From assembly GCA_028571685.1 (NCBI GenBank), contig CM053140.1:148785701-148849700 (forward strand): a stretch of 64,000 nt of DNA, given 5' to 3'. A program made the translations under genes and the position numbers. Below, one piece after another: positions 22,926 through 34,300 of this stretch. This stretch comes from Heterohyrax brucei (taxonomy: Eukaryota; Chordata; Mammalia; Hyracoidea; Procaviidae). The notes under the pieces are model-generated. The model did no database searches, was not told where the DNA came from, and saw only the letters and a program-made list of their open reading frames with translations. Every line of letters starts with the position of its first letter. Position 1 is the first letter of the stretch.

Positions 22926-23159
22926 ACTATTGGTGAAAGGAACTATTTGCACCACCCAGTAAATTTACTGGGCACAAGTTGTTTAGCTCAGGTACATAAA
23001 GCAAAACATGTTATTGAATTGCCTTCTTATCTCCCAGTGACATAAAGCATTTGAAATTTTACAAAAAATTAATCATCTAAAGAGGCAATTGATGAATAAA
23101 GTTGACAGTGAAGAAAAAACAAAAAGCATAAAAGGCTGCAAGTAAAATTTGAATAGAAA

Positions 23160-23375
23160 GTGCACGGGGCTAAGAATATCTGGTTGTGTAGTGGTTAAAG
23201 CTCTAGGCTGCTAATCAAAGAGGTGGTTTATAGTCATCAGCTTCTCTAGGGGAGAAAGATGTGGCAGTCTGCCTCAGTAAGGATTTATAGTCTTGGATAC
23301 CCTGTGGGGCAATTCTAGGGTGAACTGTGAGTCAGAATGTACTGGATGGCAATGAGTTTTTGTTTTCAAGTGCAT
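23160..23375 (+). mobile_element. AfroSINE, longer subfamily, forward
   Basis: ATCTGGTTGTGTAGTGGTTA (A box), a decayed B box, then the subfamily insert CTAGGGGAGAAAGATGTGGC and AGTCTGCCTCAGTAAGGATT. The 3' module GTGAGTCAGAATGTACTGGA closes it. The element at 681-818 is the same type in reverse. Confidence 0.85.
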
Positions 23376-23379
23376 GTGA

Positions 23380-23790
23380 CTACAGAAGAAAATTGCTAAC
23401 CATGGAAATGTCGACACAGCCACCATTCAAAAGACTCTAAATATGTGCCATAAAAAAATCAATCAAGTTGAAATTATCATTATGAACTAGGAATATGGTT
23501 ATGATTAAATTATGAAGATGTCCCAGAGGAAGCGACCCCAGCAAAAATTGCACATTAAGAGAACACTTGGAGATATTTTATGGCAAAGGCAGTGCAAAGG
23601 ATAAAATGTTGGCAGCTAATCCAAACTTAGTAAAAGAAGGTAAGTTGCAGAGGCATAGAAAAATATTTGCTCCACGTGATGAATTACATGAAGAAAAACA
23701 AAGAGAACAAAAAGGCAAAACCTCTTTAATTTTTTTTTTTTAACAAAGAAACAAAGTATTTAATTCTTGATGCTCCTGATGTTTTAAGGT
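23380..23790. other. Unassigned A-rich stretch
   Basis: No family recognised. A GAAGATGTCCCAGAGGAAGC block and A-rich codon-like runs suggest an old repeat, but I cannot name it. Confidence 0.4.
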
Positions 23791-23905
23791 GTTGTTATTG
23801 GTAGACACTGTTGAATTGTTAGGTACTGATAAATCATAGCAATCTTACGTACAACAAAACAAAATACTGCTGGGTCATACGGTGTTCCTCACAATCTTTG
23901 CTATG

Positions 23906-24558
23906 TGCCATAGATTGAACTTTATCCACCCTAGAATGTGTGCAGCAATTTGGCTAGGCCATAATTCCCAATACTGTGTGATATTCTTCCATCCTGTGAA
24001 TTTTGCTTCAGTGATATTAATGAGAGAACATGGGCAGCAGTTGTGTTCGTGGTGCTGGACTCAGCGTGTAAAGATTTTATTGTGCCTTGAGGTAATCTCT
24101 TGGGATCCAAGGGAAAGGGAGGCAAGCATAGAGTAAATCCCACTGCCATAGAGTCGGGTCTGACTCATAGCAACTCTAGAGGTCAGAGTAGAACTGCTCC
24201 ATAGTTTCTAAGGAGCACCTGGTGGATTGGAACTGCCAACCTTTTGATTACCAGATACAGCACTTAACCCACTACATCACCAAGGTAGAGGACCTCATAT
24301 CACCAGAAAAGAAACAGTGCAGGGAGCAGAGCGTGTCTTTTGAAAAAGCCCTGTGGCCCCTGAATCTTAGAAGGTCTAGTCCAGGGGAAGATTCACCACA
24401 AAGACTGTTCTCCAGAGCCAGCAGAGAAAGCCTTTCCCTGGAGCCAATACCTGAATTTGGACTCATAGCCTACTGGACTGTGAAAGAATAAAATTTCTCT
24501 TTTTAAAACCTATCCACTTGTGACATTTCTGTGACAGCAGCATTAGGTGACTAAAACA
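23906..24558 (+). mobile_element. Solo LTR with 5-bp target duplication
   Basis: It begins TGCCATAG and ends CTAAAACA. CTATG flanks it at 23901-23905 and 24559-24563, and RTE sequence continues on both sides. The 3' part (TGTGAAAGAATAAAATTTC, then CTTGTGACATTTCTGTGACAG) resembles the end of MaLR-type LTRs and holds the likely polyadenylation signal, which sets the strand. Without the inner SINE it is about 500 bp. No internal retroviral sequence is present, so it is the product of LTR-LTR recombination. Confidence 0.85.
24134..24284 (-). mobile_element. AfroSINE inside the solo LTR, reverse
   Basis: The plus strand has CATAGAGTCGGGTCTGACTC, GGTCAGAGTAGAACTGCTCC, GGATTGGAACTGCCAACC and CACTTAACCCACTACATC. 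TAGAG on both sides may be a remnant of a target duplication. Confidence 0.9.
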
Positions 24559-24875
24559 CTATGTTTCAGCCCATTGAGGGTATTTGTATTTTTGCTGACC
24601 CTCTACTTCACCAGACATGATGTCCTTCTCCAGAGATTGGTTCCTCCTAATAACAAGTCCAAAGTATGTGAGACAAAGTCTTAGCATCCTCACCTCTGAA
24701 GAACCTTTTGATTGTACTTCGTCTAAGACAGATTCGTTCATTCTTCTGGGAGTCTATAGTATATTCAGTATTCTTCACCAACACCATAATTCAGATGCAT
24801 CAATTCTTTGGTCTTCCTTATTCATTGTCCAACTTTCACACGCAGTTGAGGTGATTAAAAATACCATGGCTTGGG

Positions 24876-25875
24876 GGCAGAGTCAAGATGTCAGACTAAG
24901 CACACGTCTCCTTGTATCCCTCTGGAAACCAAGACCTGAACTGACAATCAAACAGAGCCTTCTGATCACCTAATCAGCCTCAGGACACGGCACAGAACTG
25001 TTAATTGGGACTTCATACCACTCAGCGACAAACCTCCTTTCTTTCACTGACTCCTGCTCCTGACTAGCCCCAGCTCTCATGGACGGAAGGTAAACACACC
25101 ATTTTGACTTTTTTTTTTTCCTCTGTCTCAGCTGGCGGGTGGAGCTGGGTCTTGCCTGGCAGCTGGATTGAGACACTCTGCTGAGGGGATAGGCAGGCAA
25201 AATTCCAATATTCTGAGAGCCAGGCTTGGGACTCTGTTAATCTAGCCATTTTGAGCCTTTCGTTTTGTAGCTGCCTCAGTGGGGTTTGTGTGGAGATTCG
25301 CGGTCAGGGTGCGGGACTCCATGTTGGTACCGAGATTTTAGCGGGACCTCGTTCTTAGCCTGGGAGCCAGGGCCTGCAAACGGGACAGTGCTTCTCTGAC
25401 AGAAAAGTAGTGATTTTTCACACTGCTGCCTACGTTGGGGGCCCTGCAACAGAAGCAGAGGAATCACTACCTGTCAGCACCTTTAGCCCCTCTGTCTGCT
25501 GCCTGTGTGGAGGACGCCATCTTGGATACGGTGGCCTCAGCTGGACCTAATTCTTAGCTTGGGAGCCAGAGCCCGCCCACAAGAGAGTGCTTTTCTATCA
25601 CAAAACCAGTACTCGATGCAGTGTTGCCTAAGGCTAGGCCCTGTCAGCAGAGGCCAACAGGGCAGTAGCATTGCTGTATTCTGAACTAGATTGTTATCAT
25701 CTGGGGTTGGATATAGTGGCGCTTACTTTGTCAGATGAGAAGAGGGACCTCTACACCTAAAAACCTAACTCACTTGTGAACTGGTCAGATACCTTTTGCT
25801 TTACATTTGAAGACAGCCTAGAGAAACATGTGCAATCCATCCTCACAGTGCCTCTTCCAGCCTCTATATACTTAG
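24876..25875 (+). promoter_or_regulatory. L1 E 5'UTR with two ~198-bp tandem units
   Basis: L1 5'UTRs hold an internal RNA polymerase II promoter. Here two diverged tandem units start at GGACTCCATGTTGG (25314) and GGACGCCATCTTGG (25512), 198 bases apart. They share a TTCTTAGCCTGGGAGCCAG / TTCTTAGCTTGGGAGCCAG block and GTGCTTTTCT / GTGCTTCTCT. Each unit start resembles a YY1-type CCATNTT site. The same two units are present in reverse in L1 G2 (about 50340-50580). The regulatory role is inferred, not shown. Confidence 0.65.
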
Positions 25876-26833
25876 GTGGGACCCAAAAAGCAACAGACAA
25901 TTGTGGCATACAAGCAATCACTCATGGCTTCAGAAGGCTCCCAAACAAAGCAATCAAGGAGTTTTCCAGATGAAGAAACTTTAGTGAAAGCATCAGGAAG
26001 TGAATATAAATTGATTATATACAGAGCCCTTCTAGACCTTATACAAAATGCAGCATAACAAAATGAAAAATTAAGCAAGCTGCTCGATCTGATGGAACAC
26101 CAGTACTCTGAAATCCAACAGATCAAGAATAAAATCAAAGACATAGAAACTTCTATGCAAAGTCAAGAAAACAGAATGGAACAAATGGAAAAAAGAATGT
26201 CCGACTTGGAAGACAGAGCTATTGATGCCAGTGTCTATGAGCAGAAATCAGAAAAAAGAAACAAGAAAAATGAAGAAACATTAAGAAGCATGTGGGACTC
26301 TATTAAGCGGAACAACCTTCGACTAATTGCAGTCCCTGAACAGGGTGAGACATTTCAGAACACAGAGGGTATGGTTGCTGAGCTGCTGAAAGAAAACTTC
26401 CCAGAAATCACGAAGGAAGAGAATATAGACATCTCAGATGCATATCGTATGCCACCCAATATAGATCTCGAAAGAAAGACTCCAAGACATATTATAATCA
26501 AGCTTAACAAAATGAAACATAAGCAACAAATCTTAAAGGCATCAAGACTCAAGGCAAAGCTAACATTCAGAGGGAAACCCTGTAGTCTCTCGTCAGATTT
26601 CTCAGCAGAAACCATGCTGGCATGGAGACAGTGGCATGACACATTCAAAGCGTTGAAGGAGAAGAACTTCCAACCAAGAATTATATATCCTGCAAAACTA
26701 TCTTTCAAATACGAAAATGAAATTAAGACATTCCCAGATAAACAGAAACTCAGACTTTGTAAAAATCAAACCCAAACTACAAGAAATACTGAAAGAAGTT
26801 CTTGGCTTTGGCTTAGAAGAACGAAATCACTAA
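25876..26833 (+). pseudogene. L1 ORF1 pseudogene (element E)
   Basis: About 319 codons from a start that has mutated to GTG (GPKKQQT) to the stop at 26831-26833. There is one in-frame stop near 26056 (after LIQNAA) and a frameshift near 26750 (at FPDKQKLR). Visible domains in order are: basic N terminus; coiled coil (LSKLLDLMEHQYSEIQQIKNKIKD through RMEQMEKRMSDLED); RRM (MWDSIKRNNLRLIAVPEQGE); and the C-terminal RNA-binding domain (RHIIIKLNKMKHKQ, KLTFRGKPCSLSSDFSAET). Length and order match L1 ORF1p. It would need several repairs to be functional and is annotated as dead. Confidence 0.92.
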
Positions 26834-27250
26834 CTTTATATTTTAGAACAACACACTACTCAATACTCTACTCATTTAGGGAAGGCTCCAAAGTAAATCA
26901 TAGCTTTGATATGGAAAGAAGCAATCCAGTGATCATCATGAAAACTATGGTGTCATCATAATAAAAGGAGGGATGTACTACAGTCATTATAGTCCTTCCA
27001 GATGGAGAGGAAGATGACAAGACTGGTAGTAATTAAAATTGGGTTTATAAATAGTTTATTAAGGGGGTTCACAGGGGCAGCTATAAAGCACAATAAAGAT
27101 GTACCACTTGAAGAAATCTAACACACGAGTCTCAACAACTATAAAACCAGCTCTGAAAAAGGTGAAACATCAACTCACAAAAAAGAGTGTCCCAGAACAG
27201 ACTAATAAGAACAACAGAGAAAACATCAACATAAAAGTAAACATATCACA

Positions 27251-30200
27251 ATGGCAGCAGTGAACACATACCTATCAATAATTACATTGAATGTGAATGG
27301 ACTGAATGCTCCAGTAAAGAGACACCGAGTGTCATCTTGGATCAAAAGACACGACCCATCCATATGTTGTCTACAAGAAACTGAGACCTAAAGACAGGAA
27401 CAAACTGAAAATTAAAGTTTGGAAGAATATATATCAAGCTAACAATGAACAAAGAAGAGCAGGGGTGGCAATTCTAATCTCAGACAAAATCAATTTTAAT
27501 GTCAAATCCAGCATCGTGGACAAAGATGGACACTATTTATTGCTGAAAGGTTCAGTACACAAGTAAGACTTAACTATATTAAATATTTATGCACCTAATG
27601 TCAGAGCACCTAAATATGTCGAAGAAACGCTCAAAAGAGAGTCAGATGACTCCACAATAATAGTGGGAGACTTTAACAATCCACTCTCATTACTAGACAG
27701 ATCATCTAGAAAAAAGCTCAGTAAAGATACAGAAGACCTCATTGACACAATTAACCAACTAAACCTCATTGATATATACAGAACTTGTCACCCATCAGCA
27801 GACAACTACACTTTCTTCTCCAGTGCACATGGAATATTTTCCAGAATTCACCATGTGATAGACCATAATGCAATGCTCAACAAAATCCATGCCATTGAAT
27901 TACTGCAAAGCATCTTCTCAGATCATAAAGCCATAAAAGTTGAAGTCAATAGCAGAAAAAACATAGATAGAAAGTGGAACTCTTGGAAACTAAACAACAT
28001 CTTGCTCAGAAAAACATGGGTTATAGAGGAAATCAAGGATGAATTAAAGTAATTCATGGATTCCAGTGAGAACGAAAATACTTCCTACCAGAACCTATGG
28101 GATACAACCAAAGCAGTGCTCAGAGGTCTGGTTATCTCCATAAATGCACACATCTGTAAGGAAGAAAGAAACCAAATCAAGGAACTAACTCTACAGCTTG
28201 AACAAGTAGAAAGAGAACAACAGAGGAACCCCTGAGGCACCAGAAGAAATGAGATCATAAAGATTAGAGCAGAGCTAAATGAATTAGAGAATAGAAGAAC
28301 AATTGAAAAAATTGAAAAGACCAAAAGCCGGTTTTTTGAAAAGATCAACAAAATTGATAAACCACTGGCTAAACTTACTAAAGAAAAGCAGGAAAGGAAA
28401 CAAATAACCCAAGTTAGAAATGAGAGGGGAGTTGTCACCACAGATGCAACAGAAATAAAAAATATCGTAACAGAATACTATGAAAGACTGTAATCTAACA
28501 AATTTGAAAACCTAGGGGAAATGGACCAATTCCTTGACTCATACCACCTACCCAAATTATCACAATGTGAAGCAGAACAACTTAATAAACCCATCACAGA
28601 GGAAGAGATTGAAAAGGTCATCAAAACACTGCCAACCAAAAAAAGTCCGGGCCCAGGTAGCTTCATGGCAGAATTCTACCAAGCAATTAGAGAAGAGTCG
28701 CCCCCAATACTACTGAGACTATTTCACAGTATAGAAAGGATGGAGTACTCCCAAACTCATTCTATGAAGCCAGCATAACCCTGATACCTAAGCCAGGGAA
28801 AGATCCAACAAAGACAGAGAACTACAGACCAATATCACTCATGAACCTAGATGCAAAAATCTTCAACAAAATACTTGCCAATAGAATACAACAACATATC
28901 AAGAAAATAATCCACCATGACCAAGTGGGATTCATACCAGGGATGCAAGGCTGGTTCCACATCAGGAAAACAACTAATGTGATTAACCACATAAATAACA
29001 CAAAAGACAAGGATCACCTGATTTTGTCCATTGATGCCGAAAAGGCATTTGATAAAGTCCAACACCCATTCATGCTAAAAACTCTTAGCAAAATGGGCAT
29101 AGACGGCAAATTCCTCAACACAATAAGGTCATTTATACAAAACCAATTGCCCACATGATCCTGAATGGACAGAGACTGAAAGACTTTTCCTTGAGATCAG
29201 GAACTAGACAAGGATGCCCACTCTCACCTCTCCTATTCAGCATTGTGCTAGAAGTTCTAGCCAGAGCAATTAGACAAGACGAGAAAATAAAGGACATCTG
29301 CATCAGTAAAGAGGAAGTTAAAATCTCTGTTCGCAGATGATATGATTGTATATGCAGAAAACCCCAAGGAATCTATAATTAAGCTACTCAAACTGATAGA
29401 AGAGCTAGCAAAGTCTCAGGATACAAGATAAACATACGTAAATCAGTAGGATTCCTTTATACCAACAACGAGACTGTTAAGGAGAAAATTATCAAATCAA
29501 TACAATTTACAATAGCCCCTAAGAAGATAAAGTACCTAGGAATTAATCTAACCAGAGAAACAACAGACCCTTACAAAGAGAACTACAAGCCCTTACTACA
29601 AGAAAGTAAGAGAGACTTAGACAAATGGAAAAACCTACCCTGCTCATAGATTTACCCAAAGCAATTTATTGATATAATGCAATCACAATACAAGTTCCAG
29701 CATCATTTTTTAATGAGATGGAGAAACAAATCACCAATTTTGTTTGGAAAGGGAAGAAGCCCCGGATAAGTAAGGTACTACTAAAGAAGAAGAACACACT
29801 GAGAGGCCTCTCATTACCCGACCTTAGAACATACTTGCCACAGTGGTCAAAACAGCCTGGTACTGGTACAAAAACAGACAGACTGATCAATGGAACAGAA
29901 TTGAGACCCCAGAGATGACACCATCTGCCTATGAACAGTTGATAATTCAACAAAGGCCCTAAGACATTAAACTGGGGTAAAAACAGTATCTTCAACAAAT
30001 GGTGCTGGCAAAATTGGTTATCCATCTGCAATAAACTGAATCAAGATCCGTATCTTACACCTTATACAAAAAGCAACTCCAACTGGATAAAAGACCTAAA
30101 TATCAAACCTAAAACAATAAAGCTCATCCAAGAAAAGGTAGGAACAACAATGGAAGTTTTAATACACAATGAGGACAGACTCCAAAATCTGTCAAAGAAA

Positions 30201-31021
30201 CCTCAATCAACAGAAGAGAAAATAGATAAATGGGAATTATTAAGAATCAAACACTTTTGCTCATCCAAAGACTTTATTAATAGAATTAAAAAAGCACCCA
30301 CAGAATGGGAAAAAATATTTGGCAACTCTATGTCAGACCGTCGCCTGATCTCCATAATCTATAACATACTACAAAATATCAATAAGAAGAAGATAAACCA
30401 TCCAATTAAGCGATGGGCAAAGGAGATGGACAGACACTTTACTAAAGAGGAGATCCAGGCAGCCAAAAAACACATGCGGACATGTTGACGATCTTTAGTT
30501 ATTAAAGAAATTCAAAACAAGACAACAATGAGATACCATCTCACCCCAGCAAGATTGGCCATGATCCAGAAAACACAAAACAACCAATGCTGGAGAGGCT
30601 GTGGAGAAAGTGGAACCCTCCTACACTGTTGGTAGGTTGCAAAATGGTCCAGCCTCTTTGGAAGGCAATCTGGCACTTCCTTAAAAAAATGGATATCGAT
30701 ATACCATTTGACCCAGTAATTCCACTACTTGGAATATATCCTACAGAATCAAGGCCTTTCACACCAACTGACACATGCACCAGAATGTTTATCGCAGCAC
30801 AGTCCACGATAGCAAAAGGATGGAATCAACCCAGATGCCCAACAATAGAAGAATGGATAGGTAAACTATGGTACATATACTCAATGGAGCACTGCGCAAT
30901 GATAAAGAACAACGATGATTCCAGGAAACATCTCCTAACCTGGTTCCAACTGGAAGACATTATGTTGAGTGAAAGTAGTCAGCAACAAAGGGACAAATAC
31001 TGTATGAGACCTCTACGATAA
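27251..31021 (+). pseudogene. L1 ORF2 pseudogene (element E)
   Basis: It runs 3771 bases from an intact ATG to a TAA, close to the usual 1275 codons of ORF2p. The endonuclease starts with ITLNVNGLN and CCLQET. At 27663-28052 it holds GDFN and FSRIHHVIDH where the catalytic loop would be. RT pieces are [44 protein letters not shown] (28841-29158) and [14 protein letters not shown] (29155-29340). A base loss just before the FADD block shifts the frame (KISVRR). About 33 bp are missing near 29650 compared with B2. The C terminus (30587-31021) keeps part of the Cys-rich motif and [16 protein letters not shown]. Stops and shifts make it non-functional. Confidence 0.92.
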
Positions 31022-31073
31022 GATCTCAAAAACAGACTTGTGTATAGAAGAAAAGAGTCTTTGACAGCTGCTT

Positions 31074-31105
31074 GGGAGGGGAGGGAGGGAGGGTGGGGGG
31101 CAGGG
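31074..31105 (+). other. G-quadruplex-prone tract in L1 E 3'UTR
   Basis: Six G runs of three or more in 32 bases. It is equivalent to the tract in L1 B2 at 15162-15195. Confidence 0.85.
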
Positions 31106-32092
31106 TTTAGTTTAGATAGTTACTAGAAATCTAGTTGGGAGAAATGGTGATAGCACACATTAGAAACAAGAACAACATGAAGTGGACTTCACCATAACTT
31201 GAGTACTCCTTCCATCTTAACTCAATACTGTAAGGATAGAGTAGCTGGGGCGGGAGGTGGGGGACCATACTCTTAGGCAAATTCCAGGCCAAGTGGCACA
31301 ACTAGCATTTTGCTAAGAGAGCTCTCTGCACCCCACATTGGTGAGTGGCGTCTGGGGTCTTAAAAGCTGCCAAGCTGCCATCCGAGGACACAGCAAATGG
31401 TCCCAACTCAGCAACAACGGAAGCTCACCGAGGACCATAGTGCCATGCGGTAAAGACAACCGAGAAGACAGAGAGACCCACAGAGTGGGTGCCTACATGG
31501 ACTTGGGACCGGAAGAACTGGATGGTGCCCAGCCACCACCCGTGATAGCCACGATGGAGCTCACAGAGAGGAGTCTCACTGGCAACACAAGAATAAAAAG
31601 AGGTGCATCATGAGATCTCCACTAAAAGACCTCAATTGATGGTCCAGTAGTTTTGGGTTTCCTCTGAGAGCATCGCCCCCGACCCTGGTGCTGCCCTTTC
31701 CCATGAATTATAATGAAGGTCTACTCTTTGGACAGGAATGTACTGGACTTGGCAATGCAGAGTTACCATATATTGGAAGCACTTTATGGTTCTATACATC
31801 TATAGGATCTCATCTTGCTGACCTCTGGCTGAGGAAAGGGAGTGGACACAGAGGAGGGGAAAGGAGGCTGTTGGGAGGATGAGACATGTATGGAGCAGAG
31901 AGGAATAGTGTGCTGTCACCGGACAGGGAGAGCAGTGGAAGCTGCATATAGGTGGGCATGTAAATTTATACGTGAATGTACATTTTCACTCAGTTATGTT
32001 AAATAAATATATAAAAAAAAAGAAAACTTGGGTTCTGGAAAACAAAAGTACCATGGCTTGGGTCAGGGGCCTCAAACAAACATCTTTGCTTT

Positions 32093-32335
32093 TTAACACT
32101 TGAAAGGTCTTCTGCCGCTCATTTGTCCAATACAATATGCCATTGATTTCTTGACTACTGCTTCCTTGGTTACTGATTGTGGATTCAAGTAAAATGACAT
32201 CCTTGCAACTTCAAGCTTTTCTCCATTGATTGTGATACTGCTTATTCGTCCAGTTGTGAGGGTTCTTATCCATGTTGAGGTATGAGCCATACTATAAATG
32301 CTGTAGGTTTTGATCTTCATCATTAAGTGCCTCAA
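32093..32335 (-). pseudogene. RTE LINE ORF fragment (copy R2)
   Basis: An 80-codon open stretch reading LMMKIKTYSIYSMAHTST, then GRISSITINGEKLEVARMSFY and AYCIGQMSGRRPFKC. In RTE LINEs this segment follows the RT active site and leads to the FLGS-type block. Upstream, at 32340-32530, the same element continues with stops. The complete protein would be an endonuclease/RT of about 1000 residues. Here it is a decayed fragment only. Confidence 0.7.
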
Positions 32336-32639
32336 GTCCTCTTTGCTTTCAGCAAGATATTTGGGGTCTTCTGCATTTTGCAGATTATTAATGAGTCATC
32401 TTCTCGTCTTGATTCTGTGTTCTTCATGTGATACAGCTTCTGAGATTATTTTCTCAGCTTGCAAATTGAATAGTATTGTGAAATGATACAATCTTGACAC
32501 ACACCTTCCCTGATTTAAACCATATGGTGTTCCCTGATTCAGCTTAAATGAATGCCTCTTAGTTTATGTACAGGATCCTCATGAGCACAGTTAAATGTTC
32601 TGGAATTGCTGTGTTTTAAATTACAATACATACATTTTA

Positions 32640-32815
32640 GTAATCAAAAGACAGGAAGTTGAAGTCCAACCAAAGTCACCTTGGAAGAAAGGAGAAAAGC
32701 CCTGAAGATGTACCTCAGGAACATCAGCTATTGAAAACTGTATGAAACACAGTTTCCCTCTGATAGGCACATGGCCACCTTGAGTTGGAATCAACTCCAC
32801 AGCAACTAGTTTTTA
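32640..32815 (+). mobile_element. Older AfroSINE subfamily, forward
   Basis: TAATCAAAAGACAGGAAGTT (B-box region), CACCTTGGAAGAAAGGAG, ATCAGCTATTGAAAACTG, then CCACCTTGAGTTGGAATCAA and CAACTCCACAGCAACTAG. The A-box part is gone. Confidence 0.75.
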
Positions 32816-33041
32816 ATAAATCTTTTTATGTTTGCTTTCGCTTCCCTATGTATTTGCAATCAACCATAAGAGTTTATAACGACCTGACAAAAATTACAAA
32901 GATGTGAAACAATTATTTTTTTCACTAATTATCAACATCTTTCCACAGTTTGACCTTCATAATTATTTTATGTTCTCACAATGCCATGCAAAATCAGAGC
33001 TGCCTGTAATAAAAAGTATTTATATTTAAATATTACTGAAA
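32816..33041. other. No gene or named repeat seen
   Basis: AT-rich spacer before L1 F. Confidence 0.4.
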
Positions 33042-34300
33042 TAGGGGGCTGAGCCAACATGGTGGAGTAAATACACATCTCTTTAATTCCCTCTGAACAC
33101 TAAGGCCTGGGTTGATAATTGAACGGACCTTTCTGGACACTGAAATCTTATTGTCACAAATAACCAATTAGACTTCATCAACACATACAGAACCTTTTAT
33201 CTATTGATAGGTGTGTATACTTTCTTCTCCAATGCATATGGAGCATTTTCCATAATAAAGCACATATTAGCATATAAAGCAACTCTCAACAAAATCCAAA
33301 ACATTCAATTACTTCAAAATGTCTTCTCAGATCATTAAACCATAAAAGTCAATATCAACAGCACAGAAAACATGTATAGAAATTGAAACTCATAGAAACT
33401 GAATAATACCTTGCTCAAAAAGTGCTGGATTATAGAAGAAACCAAGGATGAAATCAAGAAACTTAAGGATTCAAATGAGAGTGAAAATACATCTTACAAG
33501 AACTTAAAGGAGACAGCAAAAGTAGTGCTCACAGGTCAATTTATAAATACACACATCTAGAAGGAAGAAAGGATTCAAACCAAAGAATTAACTCTACAGC
33601 TTGAAGAAATAGAAAGAGAGCAACAGAGGAATACCTCAGGCACCAGCAGAAAGTAGATAATAATGATTAGAACAGAATTAAATGAATTAGAAAATTGAAG
33701 AACAATTGGAAAAATTGACAAAACCAAAAGCTGGTTTTTGAAACAATCAACAAAACTGACAAACCATTGGCTAAACTTACAAAAGAAAAGCAGGAGAGGA
33801 AACAAATAACCTGAATAAGAAATGAGATGGGAGTTGTCACAACAGACCCAACTGAAATCAAAAGTATCATAACAATACTATGAAAGACTGTAACAGATTT
33901 GAAAACCCAGAGAAAATGGGCAAATTCCTAGATTCCTATTACCTACCAAAATTATCATGAGGAGAAGTAGAACAGCTTAATAAACCCATCACAAAGGAAG
34001 AGATTGGAAAAGTCATCAAAAAACAACTAACCAAAAACAGTCCTGGTCCAGATGGCTTCACCTCAGAATTCCACCACGCCTTTAGAGAAGAGTTAACTCC
34101 AATACTACTGAGATTATTTAACAACATAGAGAGGGGCAGAATACTTTCAAATTTATTCTAAGAAGGCAGCATAACCCCGATAACAAAGTCAGGGATGGAC
34201 CTCACAAAAACAGAAAATTACAGACCAGTATCACTCATGAACCTACACGCAAAAATCTTCAAACAAATTCTTGAAAATATAATTGAAAATTATGTAATTC
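33042..34300 (+). mobile_element. Rearranged L1 'F': 5' end joined to ORF2
   Basis: The first 95 bases are an L1 5' end (GCTGAGCCAACATGGTGGAG). The sequence then jumps near 33150 to the endonuclease part of ORF2 (ACCAATTAGACTTCATCAAC). It continues into RT (AAAAACAGTCCTGGTCCAGATGG near 34032) and stops at about 34300, at the ATCTTCAACAAAATACTTGC-type block. The rest of 5'UTR, ORF1, the RT core and the 3'UTR are missing, and there is no A tail. No clear target duplication was found. Frames are full of stops, and the longest open ones are on the wrong strand. Confidence 0.8.

Larger units (their letters stand above)
24876..32043 (+). mobile_element. Full-length L1 'E' with 19-bp target duplication
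   Basis: It is 7168 bp: 5'UTR (24876-25875), ORF1 (25876-26833), spacer, ORF2 (27251-31021), 3'UTR and an A tail. Duplications at 24857-24875 and 32044-32062 read AAAA(A/G)TACCATGGCTTGGG, a single mismatch, and reconnect the RTE host. It is the best preserved L1 in the window, but both frames are broken. The 5' end reads CAAGATGTCAGAC where an intact copy would have the YY1-type CAAGATGGC. Confidence 0.95.
23793..32600 (-). mobile_element. RTE LINE copy R2, reverse, split by a solo LTR and L1 E
   Basis: Three blocks read in order on the minus strand: about 32600 to 32044, then 24875 to 24559, then 23905 to about 23793. The first and second are separated by L1 E, the second and third by a solo LTR. 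Both interruptions have target duplications that reconnect the RTE. The 3' end carries CTACGTAAGATTGCTATGA-like sequence, the RTE 3' module. It is an old host for later insertions. Confidence 0.85.

Noticed and set aside
23380..23790. Possible DNA-transposon fragment
   Set aside because: The A-rich, codon-like text did not match any family I can name with confidence. It is left unassigned.
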